From the NCBI GenBank assembly GCA_949752795.1, contig CATKHW010000281.1:930001-994000 (forward strand): 64,000 nt of DNA, written 5' to 3'. Below are positions 1-14,031 of the stretch, piece by piece (within the stretch, counting starts at the first letter, position 1; every line of letters begins with the position of its first letter). Under the pieces are notes generated by a model. It worked only from the letters and a program-made list of their open reading frames with translations, did not search any database and was not told where the DNA came from. The DNA is from Hyperoodon ampullatus (Eukaryota; Chordata; Mammalia; Artiodactyla; Ziphiidae). Made by a program: the position numbers and the translations under genes.

Positions 1-118
1 TAGCAGGAAACAGATTTCAAGAGGTACGTTGAAATCGCCATTCAAGCACAGGAAGAGGGGCACAACTTCGACAATGATGCACTTGGCCAAAAAGGGCGTA
101 TGCGATTTCTCCTGAATA

Positions 119-1860
119 TATTCAGGAGAAAACGCATACGCCCTTTTTGGCCAAGCAAGCAAGCGGGCAATGCAAATCTGCACTACAAAGAAGTATCACT
201 TTCCACCGGTCAAAAGGGACATCCACAAAATGTGTAAAAACCAGAAAGGCAAGACAGGCCCTGGAGAACAGGGAGCCTTGTTATGCTGATGGGCGGGATG
301 TAAATTGCCAACAGCCTCTCTGGGGGAGTGCATTGTGTTCCCTAAAACAAGTAAAGAACAGAGCTACAGAGCCAAGGGCACTTCCAGTCTAGGGAATATT
401 CCTTGGGAAAACTGAAAATCAATAAGACAGAGCCACCCCAAAATTCAGGGCTGCACTGCTTACAAGGACCTCAACTTGGGTACACCTTAAATATCCCAGG
501 AAATATAAAAATGGTTCAAAAAATTGTGGTACTTACGTACGATGGAATATCCCTCAGCCATGAAATCAATGTCATAAGACCAGTAGCAGCAAAATGGGTG
601 GATTCAGGTACGATGATTCTAAGTGAAATAAGTCACACAGAAAAAGAAACTTATCATAAGATATCACTTATGAAGATCCTGTAAACATGGCTACACTTGA
701 ACTGAGTTAGGAAAGAGAACAGTGTCTCACATTTAGAAAACACTCTTATGCCTGCTTAAGGGGGAAGGAGAGGTGGGGTGATGCATAAAACCAGAGTTTG
801 ATATAAGCACAGGTACCGTTCCAAAAACCAACTATGGAATAGACAAGACCTACACCTTCCTCAGTGAAAGGGACTCAAAACCCCATATTTCCCGCAGAGG
901 AATATATCTGACTAGTAAGAATCTTAAAACCTATGTATTGATATGTCTCCATAAGGGAATCAAGTGTGTCTAGACTGGCATAAACATGGCAGCGAGAATC
1001 AGCTCAAACCCACTATAAAAAGGAATTTCAAAAACAAAACAAAAAAAAAACTGGGAAATTCTTTACAATTCCTTCAGGTTCTCTGATGAAACCTGGAATG
1101 ACCCAATCTACAAAGACAGCTGGATGTGGCATAAGGCTGGACACTTGGGACTGAGAGGATTGGTGAGATTGGGTGAGCAAATGCAGACCCTTTAAAGCAA
1201 TAATGCATGGCACCCATTCCATGGGTCCCAACTCTCCAGGTTGAAGGGAATAGTACTACAGTTATAACATGTACGGGAAACCTAGAGAACGGACACACTG
1301 TGATTACGAAAGGTTTCTAAAACTCACCGAATAGTCCCTCTCCTCGTGCTCCGGTTTGACTTTCCATCTGCTTTACTATCAACCTCCCAACTTGGAGAGA
1401 CAGCCCCTTTAACCTCCTGGTTCGCACAGGTTGCCAAATTGGCAGAGGATGAAAGGGAAGAGGGAGAACCAATGAGAGAGTAGCTGTTAGGCATTTGGAC
1501 GGGCACATATCACTCTAACTTCCCGGCAGGAAGAAGAATTACCCAAAGTCTCAGCCTCCCACCGGGAACCAGCATAGGTCCTGTACCAAAATTTTGGACT
1601 TGCGGTCAGCTCACCAAAAACGAGTTGAAAAATGGAGCTCAGGGGCACAGCAATTCACAAACTCGCCGAGTAATAAAGGACAACTATCGTCTAAAAATCT
1701 GTTGAGGGAAGGCAACGAGGCGGACTTGAAAGCGAGGCAGAATAGCAGGAAACAGATTTCAAGAGGTAGGTTGGAATCGCCTTTAAAGCACAGGAAGAGG
1801 GGCACAACTTCGACAATGATGCACTTGGCCAAAAAGGGCGTATGCGTTTTCTCCTGAATA
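119..1860 (+). repeat. Satellite monomer U1 (1742 bp)
   Basis: Units here run from palindrome centre to palindrome centre. This one is longer than average mainly because the A-rich tract after the L1-like part (about 1,037-1,051) has extra A residues. It carries the AATAATGCATGG variant near 1,199. The right arm of the palindrome that follows has a TTACG change (about 1,877), also seen after U3. Confidence 0.93.
403..684 (+). pseudogene. L1 ORF2 C-terminal fossil in a satellite monomer (first copy)
   Basis: A 93-codon open frame that recurs at the same monomer position. Its last 50 or so codons read in the same frame as the L1 ORF2 C-terminus: the stretch AAKWVDSGTMILSEIS then HTEKETYHKISL corresponds to the ORF2 tail seen in the L1 copy at 16,840-16,990 (SFVETSMDLETV, then EVSQKEKNKY). 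Further intact or near-intact copies start at 3,883, 7,361, 9,100, 10,839, 12,577, 46,748, 50,224, 53,700, 57,178, 60,655 and 62,391. The frame is broken in U2 (one-base deletion) and in the units near 48,646 and 55,600 (GAAATC changed to TAAATC). It holds no complete domain. The open frame reflects copying of one ancestor; selection is not implied. Confidence 0.8.
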
Positions 1861-3598
1861 TATTCAGGAGAAAACGCTTACGCCCTTTTTGGCCAAGCAA
1901 GCAAGCGGGCAATGCAAATCTGCACTACAAAGAAGTATCACTTCCCACAGGTCAAAAGGGATATCCTCAAAAATATGTAAAAACCAGAAAGGCAAGACAG
2001 GCCCTGGAGAACAGGGAGCCTTGTTATGCTGATGGGCGGGATGTAAATTGCAAACTGCCTCTCTGGAGGAGTACATGGTGTTCCCTAAAACAAGTAAAGA
2101 ACAGAGCTACAGAGCCAAGGGCACTTCCAGTCTAGGGAATATACCTTGGGAAAACTGAAAATCAATAAGACAGAGCCACCCCAAAATTTAGGGCTGCACT
2201 GCTTACAAGGACGTCAACTTGGGTACACCTTAAATATCCCAGGAAATATAAAAATGGTCAAAAAATTGTGTTAGTTACGTAGGATGGAATATCCCTCAGC
2301 CATGAAATCAATGTCATAAGACCAGTAGCAGCAAAATGGGTGGATTCAGGTACGATGATTCTAACTGAAAAAGCCACACTGAAAAAGAAACTTATCATAA
2401 GATATCACTTATGAAGATCCTGTAAACATGAAATCACTTGAACTGAGTTAGGAAAGAGAACAGTGTCTCACATTTAGAAAACACTCTTATGCCTGCTTAA
2501 GGGGGAAGGAGAGGTGGGGTGATGCATAAAACCAGAGTTTGATATAAGCACAGGTACCGTTCCAAAAACCAACTATGGAATAGACAAGACCTACACCTTC
2601 CTCAGTGAAAGGGACTCAAAACACCATATTTCCCGCAGAGGAATATATCTGACTAGTAAGAATCTTAAAACCTATGTATTGATATGTCTCCGTAAGGGAA
2701 TCAAGTGTGTCTAGACTGGCATAAACATGGCAGCGAGAATCAGCTCAAACGCACTATAAAAAGGAATTTCAAAAACAAAACAAAAAAACTGGGAAATTCT
2801 TTACAATTCCTTCAGGGTCTCTGATGAAACCTGGAATGACCCTATCTACAACGACAGCTGGATATGGCATAAGGCTGGACACTTGGGACTGAGACGATTG
2901 GTGAGATTGGGTGAGCAAATGCAGACCCTTTAAAGCAATAATGCATGGCACCCATTCCATGGGTCCCAACTCTCCAGGTTGAAGGGAATATTACTACAGC
3001 TATAACATGTACGGGAAACCTAGAGAACGGACACACTGTGAATACGAAAGGTTTCTAAAACTCAACGAATAGTCCCTCTCCTGGTGCTCCGGTTTGACTT
3101 TCCATCTGCTTTACTATCAATCTCCCAACTTGGAGAGACAGCCCCTTTAACCTCCTGGTTCGCACAGGTTGCCAATTTGGCAGAGGATGAAAGGGAAGAG
3201 GGAGAACCAATGAGAGAGTAGCCGTTAGGCATTTGGACGGGCACATATCACTGTAATTTCCCGGCAGGAAGAAGAATTAAACAAAGTCTCAGCCACCCAC
3301 TGGGAACCAGCATAGGTCCTGAACCAAAATTTCGGACTTGCGGTCACCTCACCAAAAACGAGTTGAAAAATGGAGCTCAGGGGCACAGCAATTCACAAAC
3401 TGGCCGAGTAATTAAGGACAACTATCATCCAGAAATCTATTGAGGGAAGGCAACGAGGTGGACTTGAAAGCGAGGCAGAATAGCAGGAAACAGATTTCAA
3501 GAGGTACGTTGGAATCGCCTTTAAAGCACAGGAAGAGGGGCACAACTTCGACAATGATGCCCTTGTCCAAAAAGGGCGTATGCGTTTTCTCCTGAATA
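1861..3598 (+). repeat. Satellite monomer U2 (1738 bp)
   Basis: A one-base deletion near 2,256 (ATGGTCAAAA where other units have ATGGTTCAAAA) and nearby changes break the L1-derived reading frame that stays open in most units. It carries the AATAATGCATGG variant near 2,938. Confidence 0.93.
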
Positions 3599-5337
3599 TA
3601 TTCAGGAGAAAACGCATACTCCCTTTTTGGCCAAGCAAGCAAGCGGGCAATGCAAATCTGCACTACAAAGAAGTATCACTTCCCACCGGTCAAAAGGGAC
3701 ATCCACAAAATGTGTAAAAACCAGAAAGGCAAGACAGGCCCTGGAGAACAGGGAGCCTTGTTATGCTGATGGCCGGGATGTAAATTGCCAACTGCCTCTC
3801 TGGAGGAGTACATTGTGTTCCCTAAAACAAGTAAAGAACAGAGCTACAGAGCCAAGGGCACTTCAAGTCTAGGGAATACACCTTGGGAAAACTGAAAATC
3901 AATAAGACAGAGCCACCACAAAATTTAGGGCTGCACTGCTTACAAGGACCTCAACTTGGGTACACCTTAAATATCCCAGGAAATATAAAAATGGTTCAAA
4001 AAATTGTGGTACTTACGTACGATGGAATATCCCTCAGCCATGAAATCAATGTCATAAGACCAGTAGCAGCAAAATGGGTGGATTCAGGTACGATGATTCT
4101 AAGTGAAATAAGTCACACAGAAAAAGAAACTTATCATAAGATATCACTTATGAAGATCCTGTACACATGGCTACACTTGAACTGAGTTAGGAAAGAGAAC
4201 AGTGTCTCACATTTAGAAAACACTCTTATGCCTGCTTAAGGGGGAAGGAGAGGTGGGGTGATGCATAAAACCAGAGTTAGATATAAGCACAGGTACCGTT
4301 CCAAAAACCAACTATGGAATAGACAAGACCTACAACTTCCTCAGTGAAAGGGACTCAAAACCCCATATTTCCCGCAGAGGAATATATGTGACTAGTAAGA
4401 ATCTTAAAACCTATGTATTGATATGTCTCCGTAAGGGAATCAAGTGTGTCTAGACTGGCATAAACATGGCAGTGAGAATCAGCTCAAAACCACTATAAAA
4501 AGGAATTTCAAAATCATAACAAAAAAACTGGGAAATTCTTTGCTATTCCTTCAGGGTCTCTGATGAAACCTGGAATGACCCTATCTACAACGACAGCTGG
4601 ATGTGGCATAAGGCTGGACCCTTGGGACTGAGACGATTGGTGAGATTTTGTGAGCAAATGCAGACCTTTTAAAGCAATAATGCATGGCACACATTCCATG
4701 AGTCCCAACTCTCCAGGTTGAAGGGAATATTACTAGAGCTATAACATGTACGGGAAACCTAGAGAACGGACACACTGTGAATACGAAAGGTTTCTAAAAC
4801 TCAACGAATTGTCCCTCTCCTGGTGCTCCGGTTTGACTTTCCATCTGCTTTACTATCAACCTCCCAACTTGGAGAGACAGCCCCTTTAACCTCCTGGTTC
4901 TCACAGGTTGCCAATTTGGCAGAGGATGAAAGGGAAGAGGGAGAACCAATGAGAGAGTAGCTGTTAGGCATTTGGACGGGCACATATCACTCTAACTTCC
5001 CGGCAGGAAGAAGAATTAACCAGAGTCTCAGCCCCCCACCGGGAACTAGCATAGGTCCTGAACCAAAATGTTGGACCTGCGGTCAGCTCACCAAAAACGA
5101 GTTGAAAAATGGAGCTCAGGCGCACAGCAATTCACAAACTGTCCGAGTAATAAAGTACAGCTATCGTCCAAAACTCTGTTGAGGGAAGGCAACGAGGTGG
5201 ACTTGAAAGCGAGGCAGAATAGCAGGAAACAGATTTCAAGAGGTACGTTGGAATCGCCTTTAAAGCACAGGAAGAGGGGCACAACTTCGACAATGATGCA
5301 CTTGGCCAAAAAGGGCGTATGCGTTTTCTCCTGAACA
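3599..5337 (+). repeat. Satellite monomer U3 (1739 bp)
   Basis: The usual stop of the L1-frame ORF (CTGTAAACATGG) is changed to CTGTACACATGG near 4,160, so that ORF runs seven codons longer. It carries the AATAATGCATGG variant. The palindrome at its right end has GAACATATTC at the centre. Confidence 0.93.
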
Positions 5338-7076
5338 TATTCAGGAGAAAACGCTTACGCCCTTTTTGGCCAAACAAGCAAGCGGGCAATGCAAATCTGC
5401 ACTACAAAGAAGTATCACTTCCCACTGGTCAAAAGGGATATCCAGAAAATGTGTAAAAACCAGAAAGGCAAGACAGGCCCTGGAGAACAGGGAGCATTGT
5501 TATGCTGATGAGCGGGATGTAAATTGCCAACTGCCTCTCTGGAGGAGTGCATTGTGTTCCCTAAAACAAACAAAGAACAGAGCTACAGAGCAGAAGGGCA
5601 CTTCCAGTCTAGGGAATATACCTATGGAAAACTGAAAATCAATAAGAGAGAGCCACCCCAAAATTTAGGGCTGCACTGCTTACAAGGACCTCAACTTGGG
5701 TACACCTTAAATATCACAGGAAATATAAAAATGGTTCAAAAAATTGTGGTACTTACGTACGATGGAATATCCCTCAGCCATGAAATCAATGTCATAAGAC
5801 CAGTAGCAGCAAAATGGGTGGATTCAGGTACGATGATTCTACGTGAAATAAGTCACAGAGAAAAAGAAACTTATCATAAGATATCACTTATGAAGATCCT
5901 GTAAACATGGCTACACTTGAACTGAGTTAGGAAAGAGAACAGTGTCTCACATTTAGAAAATACTCTTATGCCTGCTTAAGGGGGAAGGAGAGGTGGGGTG
6001 ATGCATAAAACCAGAGTTTGATATAAGCACAGGTACCGTTCCAAAAACCAACTATGGAATAGACAAGACCTACACCTTCCTCAGTGAAAGGGACTCAAAA
6101 CCCCATATTTCCCACAGAGGAATATATCTGACTAGTAAGAACCTTAAAACCTATGTATTGATATGTCTCCTTAAGGGAATCAAGTGTGTCTAGACTGGCA
6201 TAAACATGGCAGCTAGAATCAGCACAAACCCACTATAAAAAGGAATTTCAAAAACAAAACAAAAAAACTGGGAAATTCTTTACAATTCCTTCAGGGTCTC
6301 TGATGAAACCTGGAATGACCCTATCTACAACGACAGCTGGATGTGACATAAGGAGGGACACTTGGGACTGAGACGATTGGTGAGATTGGGTGAGCAAATG
6401 CAGACCCTTTAAAGCAATAATGCATGGCACCCATTCCATGGGTCCCAACTCACCAGGCTGAAGGGAATATTACTACAGCTATAACATGTACGGGAAACCT
6501 AGAGAACGGACACACTGTGAATACGAAAGGTTTCTAAAACTCAACGAATAGTCCCTCTCCTGGTGCTCCGGTTTGACTTTCCACCTGCTTTACTATCAAC
6601 CTCCCAACTTGGAGAGACAGCCCCTTTAACCTCCTGGTTCGCACAGGTTGCCAATTTGGCAGAGGATGAAAGGGAAGAGGGAGAACCAATGAGAGAGTAG
6701 CTGTTAGGCATTTGGACGGGCACATATCACTGTAATTTCCAGGCAGGAAGAAGAATTAACCAAAGTCTCAGCCACCCACTGGGAACCAGTATAGTTCCTG
6801 AACCAAAATTTTGGACTTGCGGTCAGCTCACCAAAAACGAGTTGAAAAATGGAGCTCAGGGGCACAGCAATTCACAAACTGGCCGAGTAATAAAGGACAA
6901 CTATCGTCCAAAAATCTGTTGAGGGAAGACAACGAGGTGGACTTGAAAGCGAGGAAGAATAGCCGGAAATAGATTTCAAGAGGTACGTTAGAATAGCCTT
7001 TAAAGCACAGAAAGAGGGGCACAACTTCGACAATGATGCACTTGGCCAAAAGGGCGTATGCGTTTTCTCCTGAATA
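5338..7076 (+). repeat. Satellite monomer U4 (1739 bp)
   Basis: Carries GGAGCATTGTTATGC at 5,491, the variant that resembles the minisatellite core, where most units have GGAGCCTTG. The left arm of its 3' palindrome lacks one A of the five-A run. Confidence 0.93.
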
Positions 7077-8815
7077 TATTCAGGAGAAAACGCATACGCC
7101 CTTTTTGGCCAAGCAAGCAAGCGGGCAATGCAAATCTGCACTACAAAGAAGTATCACTTCCCACCGGTCAAAAGGGACATCCACAAAATATGTAAAAATC
7201 ATAAAGGCAAGACAGGCCCTGGAGAACAGGGAGCATTGTTATGCTGATGGGCGGGATGTAAATTGCCAACTGCCTCTCCTGAGGAGTGCATTGTGTTCCC
7301 TAAAACAAGTAAACAACAGAGCTACAGAGCCAAGGGCACTTCCAGTCTAGGGAATATACATTGGGAAAACTGAAAATCAATAAGACAGTCCCACCCCAAA
7401 ATTTAGTGCTGCACTGCGTACAAGGACCTCAACTTGGGTACACCTTAAATATCCCAGGAAATATAAAAATGGTTCAAAAAATTGTGGTACTTACGTACGA
7501 TGGAATATCCCTCAGCCATGAAATCAATGTCATAAGACAAGTAGCAGCAAAATGGGTGGATTCAGGTACGATGATTCTAAGTGAAATAAGTCACACAGAA
7601 AAAGAAACTTATCATAAGATATCACTTATGAAGATCCTGTAAACATGGCTACACTTGAACTGAGTAAGGAAAGAGAACAGTGTCTCACATTTAGAAAACA
7701 CTCTGATGCCTGCTTAAGGTGGAACGAGAGGTGTGGTGATGCATAAAACCAGAGTTTGATATAAGCACAGGTGCCGTTCCAAAAACCATCTATGGAATAG
7801 AAAAGACCTACACCTTCCTCAGTGAAAGGGACTCAAAACACCATATTTCACACAGAGGAATATATCTGACTAGTAAGAATCTTAAAACCTATGTATTGAT
7901 ATGTCTCCGTAAGGGAATCAAGTGTGTCTAGACTGGCATAAACATGGCAGCGAGAATCAACTGAAACCCACTATAAAAATGAATTTCAAAAACAAAACAG
8001 AAAAACTGGGAAATTCTTTACAATTCCTTCAGGGTCTCTGATGAAACCTGGAATGACCCTATCTACAATGACAGCTGGATGTGGCATAAGGAGGGACACT
8101 TGGGACTGAGAGGATTGGTGAGATTCGGTGAGCAAATGCAGACCGTTTAAAGCACAAATGCCTGGCACCCATTCCATGGGTCCCAACTCTCCAGGTTAAA
8201 GGGAATATTTCTACAGCTATAACATGTACTGGAAACCTAGAGAACGGACCCAAGGTGAATACAAAAGGTTTCTAAAACTCAAAGAATAATCCCTCTCCTG
8301 GTGCTCGGGTTTGACATTCCATCTACTTTACTATCAACCTCCCAACTTGGAGAGACAGCCCCTTTTACCTCCTGGTTCGCACATGTTGCCAATTTGGCAG
8401 AGGATGAAAGGGAAGAGGGAGAACCAATGAGAGAGTAGCTGTTAGGCATTTGGACGGGCACATATCACTCTAATTTCCCGGCAGGAAGAAGAATTAACCA
8501 AAGTCTCAGCCACCCACCGGGAACCAGTATAGGTCCTGAACCAAAATTTTTGACATGCGGTCAGCTCACAAAAAACGAGTTGAAAAATGGAGCTCAGGGG
8601 CACAGCAATTCACAAACTGGCCGAGTAATAAAGGACAACTATCGTCCAAAGATCTGTTGAGGGAAGGCAACGAGGCGGACTTGAAAGCGAGGCAGAATAG
8701 CAGGAAACAGATTTCAAGAGGTACGTTGGAATCGCCTTTAAAGCACAGGAAGAGGGGCACAACTTCGACAATGATGCACTTGGCCAAAAAGGGCGTATGT
8801 GTTTTCCCCTGAATA
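7077..8815 (+). repeat. Satellite monomer U5 (1739 bp)
   Basis: First unit from the left with the CACAAATGCCTGG variant (about 8,153) and the linked AAGGAGGGACAC form. It shares the GGAGCATTGTTATGC variant (about 7,231) with U4 and U6. Confidence 0.93.
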
Positions 8816-10554
8816 TATTCAGGAGAAAACGCATACGACCTTTTTGGCCAAGCAAGCAAGCGGGCAATGCAAATCTGCACTACAAAGAAGTATCACTTCC
8901 CACCGGTCAAAAGGGACATCCACAAAATGTGTAAAAACCAGAAAGGCAAGACAGGCCCTGGAGAACATGGAGCATTGTTATGCTGATGGGCGGGATGTAA
9001 CTAGCCAACTGCCTCTCTGGAGGAGTGCATTGTGTTCCCTAAAACAAATAAACAACAGAGCTACAGAGCCAAGGGCTCTTCCAGTGTAGGGAATATACCT
9101 TGGGAAAATTGAAAATCGATAAGACAAAGCCACCCCAAAATTTAGGGCTGCACTGCATACAAGGACCTCAACTTGGGTATACCTTAAATATCCCAGGAAA
9201 TATAAAAATGGTTCAAAAAATTGTGGTACTTATGTACGATGGAATATCCCTCAGCCATGAAGTCAATGTCATAAGACCAGTAGCAGCAAAATGGGTGGAT
9301 TCAGGTACGACGATTCTAAGTGAAATAAGTCACAGAGAAAAAGAAACTTATCATAAGATATCACTTATGAAGATCCTGTAAACATGGCTACACTTGAACT
9401 GAGTTAGGAAAGAGAACAGTGTCTCACTTTTAGAAAACACTCTTATGCCTGCTTAAGGGGGAAGGAGAGGTGGGGTGATGCATAAAACCAGAGTTTGATA
9501 TAAGCACAGGTACCGTTCCAAAAACCAACTGTGGAATAGAAAAGACCTACACCTTCCTCAGTGAAAGGGACTCAAAACCCCATATTTCCCGCAGAGGAAT
9601 ATATCTGACTAGTAAGAATCTTAAAACCTATGTATTGATATGTCTCCATAAGGGAATCAAGTGTGTCTATACTGGCATAAACATTGCAGCGAGAATCAGC
9701 TCAAACCCACTATAAAAAGGAATTTCAAAAACAAAACAAAAAAACTGGGAAATTCTTTACATTTCCTTCAGGGTCTCTGATGAAACCTGGAATGACTGTA
9801 TGTACAACGACAGCTGGATGTGGCATAATGCTGGACAATTGGGACTGAGAGGATTGGTGAGATTGGGTGAGCAAATGCAGACCCTTTAAAGCACAAATGC
9901 CTGGCACCCATTCCATGGGTCCCAACTCTCCAGGTTAAAGGGAATATTACTACAACTATAACATGTACGGGAAACCTAGAGAATGGACACACTGTGAATA
10001 CGAAAGGTTTCTAAAACTCAACGAATAGTCCCTCTCCTGGTTCTCGGGATTGACTTTCCATCTGCTTTACTATCAACCTCCCAACTTAGAGAGACAGCCC
10101 CTTTAACCTCCTGGTTCGCACAGGTTGCCAATTTGGCAGAGGATGAAAGGGAAGAGGGAGAACCAATGAGAGAGTAGCTGTTAGGCATTTGTACGGGCAC
10201 ATATCACTCTAATTTCCCGGCAGGAAGAAGAATTAACCAAAGCCTCAGCCTCCCACCGGGAACCAGTATAGGTCCTGAACCAAAATTTTGGACTTGCGGT
10301 CAGCTCACAAAAAAAGAGTTGAAAAATGGAGCTCAGGGGCACAGCAATTCCCAAACTGGCCGAGGAATAAAGGACAACTATCGTCCAAAAATCTGTTGAG
10401 GGAAGGCAACGAGGCGGACTTGAAAGCGAGGCAGAATAGCAGGAAAAAGATTTCAAGAGGTACGTTGGAATCACCTTTAAAGCACAGGAAGAGGGGCACA
10501 ACTTCGACAATGATGCACTTGGCCAAAAAGGGCGTAATGGTTTTCTCCTGAATA
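8816..10554 (+). repeat. Satellite monomer U6 (1739 bp), closest to the minisatellite core
   Basis: At 8,966-8,982 it reads CATGGAGCATTGTTATG, an exact 17-nt match to minisatellite units such as 27,235-27,251. It carries the CACAAATGCCTGG variant near 9,892. Its terminal palindrome has a damaged left arm (GGCGTAATGG at 10,531). Confidence 0.93.
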
Positions 10555-12292
10555 TATTCAGGAGAAAACGCATACGCCCTTTTTGGCCAAGCAAGCAAGC
10601 GGGCAATGCAAATCTGCACTACAAAGAAGTATCACTTCCCACCGGTCAAAAGGGACATCCACAAAATGTGTAAAAACCAGAAAGGCAAGACAGGCCTTGG
10701 AGAACAGGGAGCCTTGTTATGCTGATTGGCGGGATGTAAACTGCCAACTGCCTCTCTGGAGGAGTGCATTGTGTTCCCTAAAACAAGTAAACAACAGAGC
10801 TACAGAGCCAAGGGCACTTCCAGTATAGGGAATATACCTTGGGAAAACTGAAAATCAATAAGACAGAACCACCCCAAAATATAGGGCTGCACTGCTTACA
10901 AGGACCTCAACTTGGGTACACCTTAAATATCCCAGGAAATATAAAAATGGTTCATAAAATTGTGGTACTTACGTACGATGGAATATCCCTCAGCCACGAA
11001 ATCAATGTCATAAGACCAGTAGCAGCAAAATGGGTGGATTCAGGTACGATGATTCTAAGTGAAATAAGTCACACAGAAAAAGAAACTTATCATAAGATAT
11101 CACTTATGAAGATCCTGTAAACATGGCTACACTTGTACTGAGTTAGGAAAGAGAACAGAGTCTCACATTTAGGAAACACTCTTATGCCTGCTTAAGGGTG
11201 AAGGAGAGGTGGGGTGATGCATAAAACCAGAGTTTGATATAAGCACAGGTACCGTTCCAAAAACCAACTATGGAATAGACAAGACCTACACCTTCCTCAG
11301 TGAAAGGGACTCAAAACCCCATAGTTCCCGCAGAGGAATATATCTGACTAGTAAGAATCTTAAAACCTATGGATTGATATGTTTCCGTAAGGGAATCAAG
11401 TATGTCTAGACTGGCATAAACATGGCAGCGAGAATCAGCTCAAACCCCCTATAAAAAGGAATTTCAAAAACAAAACAAAAAAACTGGGAAATTCTTTACA
11501 ATTCCTTCAGGGTCTCTGATGAAACCTGGAATGACCCTATCTACAACGACAGCTGGATGTGGCATAAGGCTGGACACTTGGGTCTGAGAGGATTTGTGAG
11601 ATTGGGTGAGAAAATGCAGACCCTTTAAATCACAAATGCCTGGCACACATTCCATGGGTCCCAACTCTCCAGGTTGAAGGGAATATTACTACAGCTATAA
11701 CATGTATAGGAAACCTAGAGAACAGACACCCTGTGAATACGAAAGGTTTCTAAAACTCAACGAATAGTCCCTCTCCTGGTGCTCCGTTTTGACTTGCCAT
11801 CTGCTTTACTATCAACCTCCCAACTTGGAGAGACAGCCCCTTTAACCTCCTGGTTCGCACAGGTGGCCAATTTGGCAGAGGATGAAAGGGAAGAGGGAGA
11901 ACCAATGAGAGAGTAGCTGTTAGGCATTTGGACGGGCACATATCACTCTAATTTCCCGGCAGGAAGAAGAATTAACCAAAGTCTCAGCCCCCCACTGGGA
12001 CCAGCATAGGTCCTGAACCAAAATTTTGGACTTGCGGTCAGCTCACAAAAAACGAGTTGAAAAATGGAGCTCAGGGACATAGCAATTCACAAACTGGCCG
12101 AGTAATAAAGGACAACTATCGTCCAAAAATCTGTTGAGGGAATGCAACGAAGCGGACTTGAAAGCGAGGCAGAATAGCAGGAAAGATATTTCAAGAGGTA
12201 CGTTGGAATCGCCTTTAAAGCACAGGAAGAGGGGCACAACTTCAACAAAGATGCACTTGTCCAAAAAGGGCGTATGCGTTTTCTCCTGAATA
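10555..12292 (+). repeat. Satellite monomer U7 (1738 bp)
   Basis: Carries TCACAAATGCCTGG near 11,630 with an adjacent CACACATTCC change. The L1-derived frame is open from 10,839 to 11,120. Confidence 0.93.
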
Positions 12293-14031
12293 TATTCAGG
12301 AGAAAACGCATACGCCCTTTTTGGCCAAGCAAGCAAGCGGTCAATGCAAATCTGCACTACAAACAAGAATCACTTCCCACCGGTCAAAAGGGACATCCAC
12401 AAAATGTGTAAAAACCAGAAAGGCAAGACAGGCCCTCGAGAACAGGGAGCCTTGTTATGCTGATGGGCGGGATGTAAATTGCCAACTGCCTCTCTGGAGG
12501 AGTGCATTGTGTTCCCTAAAACAAGCAAACAACAGAGCTACAGAGCCAAGGGCACTTCCAGTCTAGGGAATATACCTTGGGAAAACTGAAAATCAATAAG
12601 ACAGAGCCACCCCAAAATTTAGGGCTGCACTGCTTACAAGGACCTCAACTTGGGTACACCTTAAATATCCCAGGAAATATAAAAATGGTTCAAAAAATTG
12701 TGGTACTTACGTATGATGGATTATCCCTCAGCCATGAAATCAATTTCGTAAGACCACTAGCAGCAAAATGGGTGGATTCAGGTACGATGATTCTAAGTGA
12801 AATAAGTCACAGAGAAAAAGAAACTTATCATAAGATATCACTTATGAAGATCCTGTAAACATGGCTACACTTGAACTGAGTTAGGAAAGAGAACAGTGTC
12901 TTACATTTAGAAAACACTCTTATGCCTGCTTAAGGGGGAAGGAGAGGTGGGGTGATGCATAAAACAAGAGTTTGATATAAGCACAGGTACCGTTCCAAAA
13001 ACCAACTATGGAATAGACAAGACCTACACCTTCCTCAGTGAAAGGGACTCAAAACCCCATATTTCCCACAGAGGAATATATCTGACTAGTAAGAATCTTA
13101 AAACCTATGTATTGATATGTCTCCATAAGGGAATCAAGTGTGTCTAGACTGGCATAAACATGGCAGCGATAATCAGCTCAAACCCACTATAAAAAGGAAT
13201 TTCGAAAACAAAACAAATAAACTGGGAAATTCTTTACAATTCCTTCAGGGTCTCTGATGAAACCTGGAATGACCCTATGTACAACGACAGCTGGATGTGG
13301 CATAAGGCTGGACACTTGGGACTAAGAGGATTGGTGAGATTGGGTGAGCAAATGCAGAACCTTTAAAGCAATAATGCATGGCACCCATTCCATGGGTCCC
13401 AACTCTCCAGCTTGAAGGGAATATTACTACAGCTATAACATATACGGGAAACCTAGAGAACGGACACACTGTGAATATGAATGCTTTCTAAAACTCAACG
13501 AATAGTCCCTCTCCTGGTGCTCCGGTTTGACTTTCCATCTGCTTTACTATCAATCTCCCAACTTGGAGAGACAGCACCTTTAACCTCCTGGTTCGCACAG
13601 GTTTCCAATTTGGCAGAGGATGAAAGGAAAGAGGGAGAACCAATGAGAGAGTAGCTGTTAGGCATTTGGACGGGCACATATCACTCTAACTTCCCAGCAG
13701 AAAGAAGAATTAACCAAAGTCTCAGCGCCCCATCGGAAACCAGTATAGGTCCTGAACCAAAATATTGGAGTTGCGGTCAGCTCACAAAAAACGAGTTGAT
13801 AAATGGAGCTCAGGGGCACAGCAATTCACAAACTGGCCGAGTAATAAAGGACAACTATCGTCCAAAAATCTGGTGAGGGAAGGCAACGAGGCAGACATGA
13901 AAGCGAGGCAGAATAGCAGGAAACAGATTTCAAGAGGTACGTTGGAATCGCGTTTGAAGCACAGAAAGAGGGGCAAAATTTCAAAAATGATGCACTTGGC
14001 CAAATAGAGCGTATGTGTTTTCTCATGAATA
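12293..14031 (+). repeat. Satellite monomer U8 (1739 bp)
   Basis: Returns to the AATAATGCATGG variant near 13,370 after three CACAAATGCCTGG-type units. Substitutions increase toward its right end, and the palindrome there is degraded (AAATAGAGCG in place of AAAAAGGGCG). Confidence 0.93.

Noticed and set aside
147..392. Recurring 81-codon ORF after the palindrome (MAKQASGQCKS type)
   Set aside because: It is out of frame with the underlying L1 ORF2 homology and is present simply because the monomer is copied. No domain or coding signal.
1028..1508. Recurring minus-strand ORFs of 60-75 codons in the non-L1 half of each monomer
   Set aside because: Short, overlapping in several frames and broken in various units; shadows of a homogenised repeat.
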